From Streptomyces sp. NBC_01241 (GTDB taxonomy: Bacteria > Actinomycetota > Actinomycetes > Streptomycetales > Streptomycetaceae), in contig NZ_CP108494.1 of assembly GCF_041435435.1 (NCBI RefSeq), positions 8,156,501 to 8,220,500 on the forward strand: a DNA stretch of 64,000 bases. The letters run 5' to 3'. Shown here piece by piece: positions 53,645 to 62,258 of this stretch. The translations under genes and the position numbers were made by a program. The notes beneath the pieces were generated by a model. The model saw only the letters and a list, made by a program, of their open reading frames with translations. It had not been told where the DNA came from and ran no database searches. The first letter of the stretch is position 1; each line of letters opens with the position of its first letter.

Positions 53645-53665
53645 CGATAAGCGATAAGCGATAAG
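53645..53665. repeat. Three tandem CGATAAG repeats before the sugar ABC operon
   Basis: CGATAAG occurs three times without gap, followed by CGATC, ending 8 bases before the GGAGG ribosome site of the binding-protein gene. This placement suits a repressor operator. The FadR-type regulator encoded at 61292 in the same operon is the obvious candidate ligand-responsive protein (inferred). Confidence 0.6.
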
Positions 53666-53683
53666 CGATCGATGGAGGTTTCG

Positions 53684-54943
53684 ATGGTTTCGGGTTCTCG
53701 CCGGCACCTGGTCAAGCTGGGTGCCATCGCCATATCCGCCGCACTGCTCACGGGCTGCTCGACCGGCTCGGACTCAGCAGGCGGCGACAAGAACATCCGC
53801 ATGCTGGTCAACATCACTCCGGTGCTGACCAAGCAGTTCTACAAGGACCTGGTGGCGGGGTACGTCGCCAGTCACCCCGGAGTGAAGGTCACGATCGAGG
53901 CGCCCACCGGCAGGGGCATCGAGGACACGCTGAAGCAGCAACTGGCCGCGGGCAGCCCGCCCGACATCCTCGCCGGCGGGCAGAACACGGCTCTCGCCGG
54001 ACAGATGGAGCCGCTGCCCGACGAGCAGTGGGTGAAGGACGCACCGTTCGCGGAGGCGTCCGAGCTGGACGGCAAGGTGTGGATGGCCGGCACCGGCGTC
54101 CAGCTCCAGTCGCTGGTGTTCTACAACAAGGCTGCCTTCGCCAAGGCCGGTGTCACCGGGACGCCCAAGACGGTCGACGAGTTCACCGCCGCGCTGCGCA
54201 AGCTGAAGGGCGCCGGTTACACGCCGCTGCAGACCGGTGGTGAGTGGACCACCGGCGCGCAGGCCCTGATGATGGCCAACCCGAACGTGATGAACACCGA
54301 GCCGCAGTGGTACGCGAAGCGGAACAAGGGCTCCGTGACCTTCGCCGGCAGCAACTACGCCAAGTACCTGGGCGTCTACCAGTCCTGGATCAAGGACGGT
54401 CTGGTTCCCAAGGACGCCAACGGCATCAAGTACCAGGACATGATCAACAACTTCACAGCCGGCAAGTCGGCGACGATGGTGATGGGCAACTGGCTGGTGG
54501 CCTCGCTCGCCGAAGCGAAGCCGGGCATCGACGCGGGCGTGTTCCCCGTCCCCACGTTCGACGGCTCCACGCCGCCGCAGGCGGCCAACCCGGCCATGCC
54601 GTACTCGGTGCTCAAGAGCTCCAGGCACGCGGACGCGGCAATAGACCTGGTGAAGTACCTGGTCAGCGACAAGAAGGCGATCACGAAGGCGCTGAGCGTG
54701 GAGGGCAACTTCCGTACCGGATACAGCTACGAAGCCTCCCCGCTGACCAAGGACATCGCGAAGCTCCTCGACGAGGCCGGCGGCAAGACCGTGGCGATCG
54801 GCCCCGGGCTGGGGGACAACTCTTCCCCGGCGGGCTTCCCCGCGGAGTTCAACACCCAGGTCCAGAGCATGTATCTCGGGACGACAGCCGATCAGGTGGC
54901 GGGTGCCATGGACAAGTGGTGGGCCGCGAATGCGCCCAAGTAA
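53684..54943 (+). CDS. Sugar ABC transporter substrate-binding lipoprotein (family 1)
   Basis: Protein of 419 residues. ATG at 53684 follows GGAGG by 5 bases; the leader LVKLGAIAISAALLTGCSTG has lipobox LTGC. MalE-type fold: IRMLVNITPVLTKQFYKDLV, TIEAPTGRGIEDTLKQQLAA, SPPDILAGGQNTALAG, LVFYNKAAFAKAGVTGTPKT, FTAGKSATMVMGNWLVASLA. It delivers an oligosaccharide or sugar derivative to the two permeases downstream. First gene of an operon of at least eight genes. No ATPase gene is present, as is usual in Streptomyces where a shared MsiK-type ATPase serves many importers. Confidence 0.93.
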   Translation: MVSGSRRHLVKLGAIAISAALLTGCSTGSDSAGGDKNIRMLVNITPVLTKQFYKDLVAGYVASHPGVKVTIEAPTGRGIEDTLKQQLAAGSPPDILAGGQNTALAGQMEPLPDEQWVKDAPFAEASELDGKVWMAGTGVQLQSLVFYNKAAFAKAGVTGTPKTVDEFTAALRKLKGAGYTPLQTGGEWTTGAQALMMANPNVMNTEPQWYAKRNKGSVTFAGSNYAKYLGVYQSWIKDGLVPKDANGIKYQDMINNFTAGKSATMVMGNWLVASLAEAKPGIDAGVFPVPTFDGSTPPQAANPAMPYSVLKSSRHADAAIDLVKYLVSDKKAITKALSVEGNFRTGYSYEASPLTKDIAKLLDEAGGKTVAIGPGLGDNSSPAGFPAEFNTQVQSMYLGTTADQVAGAMDKWWAANAPK

Positions 54944-55910
54944 CGTGACGCTTACCGCTCCTGGACCGTCGGACAACCCGCCGGTCCCCGAGCGCCCCCG
55001 TCACACTCACCACACTTCCCCGCGCCCGCTGCGCGCACGCGCCGCCCGCAGCCTGCCCAGCATCTTCATGGTCGGCCCCGCACTGGCGGCGATCGTGGCC
55101 TTCATCCTCATCCCCGTCGTGGTCGCCGGACGGCTCAGCCTCACCGACTGGGACGGTTTCTCCGACAACTCCAAATTCGTCGGCCTGGACAACTACGTTC
55201 AGCTGTTCCACGACCCGGACGTGGCGAGCGCGGCATACGTCACGCTCGTGATCGCGGTGGTCGGCACCGTGGCCTGCAACGTCCTCGGCCTGGGCCTCGC
55301 GGTCATGCTCAACGGCCAGGGGCGCGTCAAAGCGATGCTGCGGGGCCTGTTCTTCTACCCGCACGTGCTCGGCGCGGTCATCATCGGTTTCCTGTGGTCG
55401 GCCATACTGAGCAGCGAAGGAGCGGTCAACACCCTCCTGACCGCGGCGCACCGCTCGAAGATCCCGTTCCTGTCCGATCCGCAGTGGGCGCTCGCAGCGG
55501 TCGTCTTCGTGGTGATCTGGTCGACGTTCGGGGTGAACGTGGTCCTCTACCTCGCCGGGCTGCAGACGATCCCCGAGTCGCTCCTGGAGGCGGCGCGCAT
55601 CGACGGCGCCTCACGCTGGCAGACGTTCCGCCAGGTCGTGCTGCCGATGCTGGCACCCACGGTGACGATCAACGTGGTCCTCGTACTCGTCCAGCTGCTG
55701 CGGGTCTACGACCTGGTACTGGCGATGACCGACGGTGGTCCGGCCGGCCACACGCAGACGTACGCGTACCTGGTCCTGTCGGAGTCGTTCCTGAACGGGA
55801 AGATCGGCTACGCCTCGGCCCAGAGCATCGTCCTCATGGTCGTCATCGCGGTGCTCGCCGTCGTGATCGTGGCGCTGCGCCAGCGCAGCGAGAAGGCGGT
55901 GGAACTGTGA
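54930..55910 (+). CDS. Sugar ABC transporter permease 1 (MalF/UgpA type)
   Basis: Protein of 326 residues; the ATG at 54930 overlaps the end of the binding-protein gene by 14 bases (GTG at 54945 is an alternative). Six hydrophobic helices begin at SIFMVGPALAAIVAFILIPV. LSLTDWDGF and the EAA loop EAARIDGASRWQTFRQVVLP near 225-245 are typical of MalF-like partners; that loop contacts the ATPase. Its stop overlaps the next start (GTGA). Confidence 0.93.
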   Translation: MRPSNVTLTAPGPSDNPPVPERPRHTHHTSPRPLRARAARSLPSIFMVGPALAAIVAFILIPVVVAGRLSLTDWDGFSDNSKFVGLDNYVQLFHDPDVASAAYVTLVIAVVGTVACNVLGLGLAVMLNGQGRVKAMLRGLFFYPHVLGAVIIGFLWSAILSSEGAVNTLLTAAHRSKIPFLSDPQWALAAVVFVVIWSTFGVNVVLYLAGLQTIPESLLEAARIDGASRWQTFRQVVLPMLAPTVTINVVLVLVQLLRVYDLVLAMTDGGPAGHTQTYAYLVLSESFLNGKIGYASAQSIVLMVVIAVLAVVIVALRQRSEKAVEL

Positions 55911-56743
55911 ACCGCAATGCAGGCAGCCGGGTCGGCTCGGTCATGCTCGGTCTCTTCGCACTGGTCATGCTGGCGCCGCTGTACCTCGTGATCGTCAACG
56001 CGTTCAAACCGGAATCGGCGATCCGTCAACGGCCGTTCTCCGCCGACCCGGGCGTGCTGTCCACGGACTATCTCCGATCGGCGCTGTCGTCGCCGGACTA
56101 CAACATCATCAAGGCGTTCGGTGTGACGGTGCTGTTCGTAGTCCTGGTCAACGCGCTGTCTCTGGCGCTTGCCGGTCCGGCCGCCTACGTCATCGCCCGG
56201 GGTACCCGCCCGTGGCACAAGGGGATGCTGCTGGTGTTCCTGGCCGGGCTGTTCATCCCCGGGCAGGTCCTGGTCATCCCGGTGATCTACGTGCTGCGCT
56301 TCACGGGTCTGATGGGCACGATCCCCGGCTTCGTCATGTACGAGGCGACGCTGACCCTGCCCCTGTCGATGTTCCTGTTCGTGGGCTACATCAAGTCCAT
56401 CCCCCGGGAGCTCGACGAGGCGGCGCAGATCGACGGCGCGGGCCGGCTGCGCACCTTCTGGCAAGTGATCTTCCCGCTGATGCGGCCGGTCGTGGTCACC
56501 GCGGTCGTCCTGCACACCATCGGGGTCTGGACGGACTTCGTGAACCCGCAGATCGTGCTGGGCCCGACGTCGGGCCTGTATACCGTGATGACCGGCGTGT
56601 ACTCCGCTATCGGTCTGCACACCACCGACCTGTCCGTGGTCTATCCGACGCTGCTCCTGGCGATCGCACCGGTGCTGGTCTTCTTCGTGATCATGCAACG
56701 CAAGATCGTCGGTGGCCTCACCGCCGGCGCGACGAAGGGGTGA
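55907..56743 (+). CDS. Sugar ABC transporter permease 2 (MalG/UgpE type)
   Basis: Protein of 278 residues from a GTG overlapping the previous stop. Six helices; marks include LYLVIVNAFKPESAI near the N-terminus, FLAGLFIPGQVLVIPVIYVL, and the EAA loop ELDEAAQIDGAGRLRTFWQV near 165-185. It pairs with the permease upstream. The gap to the next gene is two bases, so the following protein is probably made from the same message. Confidence 0.93.
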   Translation: MNRNAGSRVGSVMLGLFALVMLAPLYLVIVNAFKPESAIRQRPFSADPGVLSTDYLRSALSSPDYNIIKAFGVTVLFVVLVNALSLALAGPAAYVIARGTRPWHKGMLLVFLAGLFIPGQVLVIPVIYVLRFTGLMGTIPGFVMYEATLTLPLSMFLFVGYIKSIPRELDEAAQIDGAGRLRTFWQVIFPLMRPVVVTAVVLHTIGVWTDFVNPQIVLGPTSGLYTVMTGVYSAIGLHTTDLSVVYPTLLLAIAPVLVFFVIMQRKIVGGLTAGATKG

Positions 56744-56745
56744 CC

Positions 56746-58704
56746 GTGGGCAAGCACATGGTGAGCGTGACGGCGTCCGTGCCGGCCTGCGAACCGCCGG
56801 CCTGGGCCGTACTGCAACGACAGCTGTTCTCGGTGCTGGACGACGCATGGCGGGTCTTCGAGGACCGGTACTGCCACCCCGACGGCGGGCTGCGCTTCGA
56901 CGGGGAACTGAAAGGCCGTGACGGGGCGGACGACTTCTACGAACCGTTCTTCAACTGGCCGATGCTGTACATGCTCGGCGGGGCGGACGACCTGCTCGAC
57001 GCCAGCAAGAAGCATTGGAACGGGATCACCCGGCAGCTTTCCGACGCCGGGTTCCTGGTCGACGAGTACGAGCGCGGGTACGACTGGTTCCACCAGGGCG
57101 AGTCGCTGCTGATGTTCTACGGGATCTGCGCGGCCGACCCGTCCGACGAGGCGTTCCGCCGGCGGGCGCTGCGCTTCGCCGACCTCTACCTGCCCACCTC
57201 GCCCGTCGGCAACGTCGACGGCTCGCAGCGGATCATCCGGGCTCCGCACACCGGGGCCGGCGGGCCGCGCCGGGGGGTGGATGACGCATGGGCGCAGGGG
57301 TTCGGCGCGGAACTGACCAACATGAAACCGTACGGCCTGCCCCTGGAGGATCTGCCCGGCATCGACACCTGGGACGACCTGGCCGACCCCGTCAACGCGC
57401 GGCGTATGGGCGAGGCGATGAACCGGCGGCTCGGCGACGGCGACGTCGCGGTGAACCTCGCTTCCACCTCGCTGATCGCCAACGCGTGGCTGTACACGGG
57501 CGAGGACCGGTACCGCGACTGGCTCGTCGACTACGTGCAGGCCTGGCGGGACCGGGCCGCCGCCGCGGGCGGCGTCATCCCCGACAACGTGGGGCCCTGC
57601 GGGGAGGTCGGTGAGCTGCACGACGGCCGCTGGTACGGCGGCCCGTACGGCTGGACCTGGCCGCACGGTCTGCACAGCGTCGGCGCGGTCGCGGTCGTCG
57701 CTGCCATGAACGCCGCTCTGGTGACCGGCGACAACGCGTGGTTCGACCTGGCCCGTGCCCCACTGGACCGGGTGCTGGAAGAGGCGACGCGCGGGCCGGT
57801 AGGTGACGGTGACTCCAGCATGGCCTCGACCTGGCTCCAGCGCCTCGGCCCTGATGCCGACAGCGACCTGCAACTGGTTCCCTACCGGTACGGCCTGCAC
57901 GGCTGGTTCGACCACCAGCCGCTGCAGATCGCCTTCCCGGCCTGGATCTGGTGGTGCTCCGGCGACCCGCAGGACCGGCAGCGGCTGGACCGCGTGGAAC
58001 GCGAATGCGGCTACGACTGGACGACCGTGCACGCCTTCCGCGACAAGGAGGAGGCTGGACACGAGGCGCCGTGGCTCGCCTACCTCGACGGTCGCAACCC
58101 CGACTACCCGGCCCGGGCCCTCGGTATGGCGCTGGGTCAGGTCGCCCGCAGGATGGCACTCGTCCACGAGGACGCGTCATCGGTCCGCACCGATGACATC
58201 CACTGGTGGCAGCGGCTCAATCCCGTGGTGACCGAGATCCTGGTGCAGCTGACCACCGGCGCTCCCGCCGCTCCTTACAACGGCGGGCTCCAGCAGTCCC
58301 GGGTGCGCTACTGGGACGCCGACCGCGGCCGTCCCGGCCTGCCGGCCGACGTCGCCGCCCTCGTCGACGGGCTCGACGAGACCCGGGTCGGCGTCCAGTT
58401 GGTCAACCTGAGCAATACGCAAGAACGGCGTGTGGTCGTCCAGGCCGGCGCGTTCGCCGAGGACGGCATCGACCACGTCGTGGTGGATCAACTCGACGAC
58501 GGCTACCCCGGCCCCAACCGCGCCTACCGGGCGGACGAGTTCACGACCAGTACCCGGCGCATCGACGTGCGCGACAACCACCTGCTGGTGATCCTGCCGC
58601 CGGGTACCCGGCTCGGCCTCGACATGCAGGTCCGGCGCCACCAGTTCACCCCGAGCCACCCCACGTTCGACCGATACCAGGAGAAGCAGAATGACGACCG
58701 ATGA
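56746..58704 (+). CDS. Unrecognised cytosolic protein, possible (alpha/alpha)-barrel glycan-processing enzyme
   Basis: Protein of 652 residues from a GTG at 56746 (AAGGGG six bases upstream, two bases after the permease stop); no signal peptide. It is rich in Trp, Tyr and His and in alternating helix pairs: DGADDFYEPFFNWPMLYMLG, YERGYDWFHQGESLLMFYGI, NLASTSLIANAWLYTGEDRY, YGWTWPHGLHSVGAVAVVAA, HGWFDHQPLQIAFPAWIWWC. That pattern suits an (alpha/alpha)6 toroid like those of GH88/GH105 hydrolases or some lyases, but I do not recognise a family. A beta-type C-terminal part (VGVQLVNLSNTQERRVVVQA) follows. Cotranscription with a sugar importer suggests it acts on the imported compound. Confidence 0.75.
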   Translation: MGKHMVSVTASVPACEPPAWAVLQRQLFSVLDDAWRVFEDRYCHPDGGLRFDGELKGRDGADDFYEPFFNWPMLYMLGGADDLLDASKKHWNGITRQLSDAGFLVDEYERGYDWFHQGESLLMFYGICAADPSDEAFRRRALRFADLYLPTSPVGNVDGSQRIIRAPHTGAGGPRRGVDDAWAQGFGAELTNMKPYGLPLEDLPGIDTWDDLADPVNARRMGEAMNRRLGDGDVAVNLASTSLIANAWLYTGEDRYRDWLVDYVQAWRDRAAAAGGVIPDNVGPCGEVGELHDGRWYGGPYGWTWPHGLHSVGAVAVVAAMNAALVTGDNAWFDLARAPLDRVLEEATRGPVGDGDSSMASTWLQRLGPDADSDLQLVPYRYGLHGWFDHQPLQIAFPAWIWWCSGDPQDRQRLDRVERECGYDWTTVHAFRDKEEAGHEAPWLAYLDGRNPDYPARALGMALGQVARRMALVHEDASSVRTDDIHWWQRLNPVVTEILVQLTTGAPAAPYNGGLQQSRVRYWDADRGRPGLPADVAALVDGLDETRVGVQLVNLSNTQERRVVVQAGAFAEDGIDHVVVDQLDDGYPGPNRAYRADEFTTSTRRIDVRDNHLLVILPPGTRLGLDMQVRRHQFTPSHPTFDRYQEKQNDDR

Positions 58705-59479
58705 ACAGGCCCAGCCGGTGTTCCCCCTCCCGGTGCGCGGCGACGCGTACCAGCGTGCCGATGCGGAACTGGTGGGCCAGATGGGCCAGGTGAGCAGCGC
58801 CACCGCGTGCGCGAAGCTCCACGGCATGGGCATCAGGCGCACGTGGATGGAGGGGCCGCAGCCCCTCGCGACCGGGCAGAAGATCGCCGGGTCGGCGTTG
58901 ACGCTCCAGTTCATGCCGCAGCGCGAGGACATAGCCAGCGGCCTGGCCCAGGAGGCCGTCGAGCGCCAGACCGCCCTGTGGGCGGTGCTGGAGGCGGTAC
59001 AGCCCGGTGACGTCCTCGTCATCCAGGCGTACGGGTCGGCGTTCAGCGGCTGTGTCGGCGACATGCTCGTCCGCTACTTCAAGCGCAAGGGCGGCGCCGG
59101 GATCGTCGTCGACGGCCGGATCCGGGACGCTCCGCGGATCCGCGAGCTCGGCGTGCCGATCTGGTGCACCGGCACCACCCCGCACTACGCCTCCCAGTCG
59201 GAACTGTTCCCCTGGGCGTACGACGTGCCGGTTGCCGCCGGCGGAGTGCTGTGCCTGCCCGGCGACATCGTGGTCGCCGACGACGACGGCGCCGTCGTCG
59301 TCCCCCAGGCGACCGCACCCGAGGTGGTCGCCACGGCCCAGGACCACCAGGAGTGGGAGGTGTTCAGCCGGATGCGCCTCGACCAGGGCGCCAAGCTCGG
59401 CAACTACTACCCGCTGACCTCGGAGTCGCGCGCGGAGTACGAGCAGTGGCGCGACCAGCAGCGGTCGTCGCAGCGATGA
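58691..59479 (+). CDS. RraA-like protein (4-hydroxy-4-methyl-2-oxoglutarate aldolase family)
   Basis: Protein of 262 residues; GGAGAAG precedes the start, which overlaps the previous gene by 14 bases. Family features: GQVSSATACAKLHGMGI, AGSALTLQF, VQPGDVLVIQAYGS, GCVGDMLVRYFKRKGGAGIV and VDGRIRDAPRIRELGVPIWC, where the G-(x)-D-x...R...D residues hold Mg and the oxo-acid. Class II aldolases of this family split 4-hydroxy-2-oxo acids, so here it may cleave or decarboxylate a sugar-acid breakdown product. The exact substrate is unknown. The stop overlaps the next start (ATGA). Confidence 0.88.
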   Translation: MTTDEQAQPVFPLPVRGDAYQRADAELVGQMGQVSSATACAKLHGMGIRRTWMEGPQPLATGQKIAGSALTLQFMPQREDIASGLAQEAVERQTALWAVLEAVQPGDVLVIQAYGSAFSGCVGDMLVRYFKRKGGAGIVVDGRIRDAPRIRELGVPIWCTGTTPHYASQSELFPWAYDVPVAAGGVLCLPGDIVVADDDGAVVVPQATAPEVVATAQDHQEWEVFSRMRLDQGAKLGNYYPLTSESRAEYEQWRDQQRSSQR

Positions 59480-60414
59480 ACCAGGTCTCGGGCCCGGGTG
59501 TGCTGGGCCGCACCGGTCTCACGGTCGGCAGGCTCGGCCTGGGCTGCGCGCCCCTGGGCAACCTGTACGAGCCGGTTCCGGAGCAGGACGCCACCGGCAC
59601 GGTGCATGCCGCGCTGGCGGGCGGGACGCGCCTGTTCGACACAGCTCCCCGGTACGGCAACGGCGTGTCCGAACAGCGCCTCGGCCAGGTGCTGGCCGGG
59701 GTGCCCAGGTCCGAGGTCGTCGTCGCGACCAAGGTCGGATACCTCCTGACCGGCGACGGGGCCGAGCCGGACTTCTCCTACGACGGCACCATGCGGTGCC
59801 TGGAGGAGAGCCTGACCCGGCTCGGCCTGGACCGGGTGGACATCGCGCATGTGCACGACCCCGACCACCATGAGCAGGAGGCCCTCGCGGGGGCCTTCCG
59901 CGCCCTGATCGACCTGCGGGAGCAAGGCGTGGTGTCGGCGGTGGGCGCGGGCATGAACCAGAGCGCCATGCTGGAGCGGATCGTCACGCGGGTCGACGTG
60001 GACTGCGTGCTGCTGGCCGGCCGGTACACTCTCCTCGACCAGGAAGCTCTGACGGGCCTGTTGCCCGAATGCGAGGCTCGCGGTGTCGGGGTCGTCCTGG
60101 GCGGGGTGTACAACTCCGGCCTGCTGGCCGATCCGCGACCCGGCGCGAGGTACGACTACCGGACAGCCGAACCGCACCAGGTTGCCGCCGCGCTGGCCAT
60201 CGCGGAGATCTGTGCCCGCCACGGGGTGCCGATGAAGGCGGTGGCCCTGCAGTTCGGGTGGGGGCATCCTGCCGTGTCCACTCTGGTCGTCGGAGCCAGG
60301 ACGGCCGATGAAGTGCGGGAGAACCTCGCCATGGCGCAGACCACCGTCCCCGCCGACCTGTGGGCAGAGCTGCGCGCGGCGGGGCTGCTCCCGCAGGAGG
60401 TGCCGACGCCGTGA
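59476..60414 (+). CDS. Aldo/keto reductase, L-fucose / D-threo-aldose 1-dehydrogenase type
   Basis: Protein of 312 residues. The AKR tetrad is visible: Asp in LFDTAPRYGNG, Tyr in the same motif, Lys in VATKVGYLL and His in DIAHVHDPD. VLGRTGLTVGRLGLGCAPLG at the N-terminus and FGWGHPAVSTLVVGARTADE at the C-terminus follow the L-fucose dehydrogenase subgroup. Paired with the COG3618 lactonase next door it likely oxidises L-fucose (or L-galactose or D-arabinose) to the lactone. Overlaps both neighbours, ATGA before and GTGA after. Confidence 0.85.
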   Translation: MNQVSGPGVLGRTGLTVGRLGLGCAPLGNLYEPVPEQDATGTVHAALAGGTRLFDTAPRYGNGVSEQRLGQVLAGVPRSEVVVATKVGYLLTGDGAEPDFSYDGTMRCLEESLTRLGLDRVDIAHVHDPDHHEQEALAGAFRALIDLREQGVVSAVGAGMNQSAMLERIVTRVDVDCVLLAGRYTLLDQEALTGLLPECEARGVGVVLGGVYNSGLLADPRPGARYDYRTAEPHQVAAALAIAEICARHGVPMKAVALQFGWGHPAVSTLVVGARTADEVRENLAMAQTTVPADLWAELRAAGLLPQEVPTP

Positions 60415-61292
60415 CCGCCCTCGACGCACACGTCCACTTGTGGGACCCCGGCCTGCACGACCACGCGTGGCTGCGGTCCGCGGGCGAACTGAACCGCCCC
60501 TTCCTCCTCGACGACCTCACCGCGGCCGCCGGATCGGTGACGGCTGTGGTCGTGCAGGCCGGGCGGACCGTGGCCGAGGCCCGTTGGCTGCTGAGCCTGG
60601 CCGCGCGGTCCGCACGGCTCTCCGGCGTCGTCGTCCACGCGGATCTCGCCGATCCGGCCGCTGTGGACACGATCGACGCACTCCGTGCGGAGGACGGGAG
60701 TTCGGCGCTGGTCGGGGTCCGTGACCCGGTCGGGGCAGGCGAGGGCGCCCGTCTCGGACTGCCCAAGGTGCGGCGTTCACTCGCGGCTCTCGGTGAGCGG
60801 GGCCTGACCATGGACCTGCTGCTGGGGCACGGGACTCTGCGTGAGGCATACGCAGCGGCCAGGGACCTGCCGCAGGTGCGGTTCGTCGTCGACCACGCCG
60901 CGATCTCGGCCGTCAATGTGCGGCGCGAAGGCCTCAGCGAATGGGCCGCGCAGCTGACGCCACTGGGCCGACTACCCAACGTGGTGTGCAAGTTGTCCGG
61001 ACTCGGCAAGGCCACCGCCGAGCCGGGCGGAGTGCCCATGGATGCCGTTGCTCGGGTGCTGCTCGACGTGTTCGGGCCACGCCGGCTGATGTTCGGGTCC
61101 GACTGGCCGGTCAGCACACAGTGGTCGGCGTACGAGGACGTGGCCGGGGCCGCGGCCGGTGTGCTGGGCGGGCTGACCGCGGACGAAGCCGCCGCAGTAT
61201 GGGGCGGAACGGCCGTCGGGGCCTACGGACTCGATCCGGCGGGCACGTCCACCATGGACAGGATGACAATGATCCGGCAGAGGGAGCACTGA
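60411..61292 (+). CDS. COG3618 amidohydrolase, probable L-fucono-1,5-lactonase
   Basis: Protein of 293 residues from a GTG at 60411 preceded by AGGAGG. Amidohydrolase-type TIM-barrel with DAHVHLWDPGLHDHAWL (HxH metal site plus the family's WDP), RFVVDHAAI (His), LPNVVCKLSGLG and FGSDWPVSTQW (metal Asp). Members hydrolyse sugar lactones such as L-fuconolactone. It follows the fucose-dehydrogenase-like gene with four bases of overlap. A fuconate dehydratase gene is not seen in the window, so the onward path is unresolved. Confidence 0.87.
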   Translation: MTALDAHVHLWDPGLHDHAWLRSAGELNRPFLLDDLTAAAGSVTAVVVQAGRTVAEARWLLSLAARSARLSGVVVHADLADPAAVDTIDALRAEDGSSALVGVRDPVGAGEGARLGLPKVRRSLAALGERGLTMDLLLGHGTLREAYAAARDLPQVRFVVDHAAISAVNVRREGLSEWAAQLTPLGRLPNVVCKLSGLGKATAEPGGVPMDAVARVLLDVFGPRRLMFGSDWPVSTQWSAYEDVAGAAAGVLGGLTADEAAAVWGGTAVGAYGLDPAGTSTMDRMTMIRQREH

Positions 61293-61972
61293 TGACTGGT
61301 CTGAACGATCTGCTCGAACAGAACAGGGGCATGACGTCGGGCGGGCTGCTGTCCGACCGCGTCTACCGGCTGCTGCGTTCGGCCATCCTGAGCGGCGAGA
61401 TGGCGCCGGATCAGCGGATCGTCGAATCCGACATCGCCAAACGCCTGGGCATCAGCCAGGCTCCCGTGCGCGAGGCCGTCAAACGGCTGGTACACGAGAG
61501 CCTGGTCACTCACGTGCCACGGCTGGGCAGCCGGGTCGCCAGCATCTCGATCGAGCAGGCCGAGCAGGCACGAGAGCTGCGCGGTCTGCTGGAGGAGTTC
61601 GCCGCCCGAGCCGCCGCCCAGCGCCGCGCCGAGGGCTACGTCGACCAGCTGAACTCGGTGATCGACGACATGCGACGGGCGGCCCTGCACGACGACCCGA
61701 GCAGCTTCCGCGACAGCGACATGGCTTTCCACCGCCTCGTCTGCCAGGCCAGCGGCAACCACCTGCTGCCGCGGTTGTGGGAGGTGATGGAGCCCAGTCT
61801 CTGGACGCTGCGCGTGGTCTCCAACCCGTTCTACACCGGCAGCCGCGACAAGCTGGTCGACGAACACGCGCGCCTGCTCGACATACTCGTCAACGGCCGG
61901 GAGGACGACGCCGCAGAGGCCTTCCGTCGCCACGCGACCGGCGCGGCCAAGCCGTCGCAGCGCGACGAATAG
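61292..61972 (+). CDS. GntR/FadR-type regulator of the sugar ABC operon
   Basis: Protein of 226 residues; AGGGAG precedes the ATG, which shares one base with the previous stop. Winged helix: DRVYRLLRSAILSGEMAPDQ, ESDIAKRLGISQAPVREAVK, RLGSRVA. The FCD-type C-domain has RELRGLLEEFAARAAAQRR, DMAFHRLVCQASGNHLL and DEHARLLDILVNGREDDAAE with the usual Asp/His metal ligands. It probably responds to a sugar acid and may bind the CGATAAG repeats at the operon head (inferred). Confidence 0.9.
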   Translation: MTGLNDLLEQNRGMTSGGLLSDRVYRLLRSAILSGEMAPDQRIVESDIAKRLGISQAPVREAVKRLVHESLVTHVPRLGSRVASISIEQAEQARELRGLLEEFAARAAAQRRAEGYVDQLNSVIDDMRRAALHDDPSSFRDSDMAFHRLVCQASGNHLLPRLWEVMEPSLWTLRVVSNPFYTGSRDKLVDEHARLLDILVNGREDDAAEAFRRHATGAAKPSQRDE

Positions 61973-61996
61973 GACCATCCGGCTGCAACACGGTAG

Positions 61997-62188
61997 GCGG
62001 GCGCGATCCGTACCGCGACCGTGTTCACCCATGACCGCGGTGAACGGTACGGGTCGCTGTCGGTGTACGGCGAACCGGTGGGCGCGGGCGACGTGTTCGC
62101 CAGCGGCCACCGGTACTGCCCTCTCCCGGCGCTGACTTGGGTGGCCCGGCTACGGCTCGGCCACCTGATCACCGGCGCCGGGGCGTGA
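61997..62188 (+). other. Possible coding remnant between regulator and uronate dehydrogenase
   Basis: After a stop at 61994-61996 an open frame reads TVFTHDRGERYGSLSVYGEP, VGAGDVFASGHRYCPLPALT and WVARLRLGHLITGAGA-stop, with coding-like codon use but no good start or ribosome site. It may be the tail of a lost gene. I do not recognise the family. Confidence 0.2.
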
Positions 62189-62258
62189 CCGGAAGGCCGG
62201 GCCGCTGCCGGTCATGGACGCCGCTCAGTCACGCATCGAACGACATTGGAGGTTCCGC

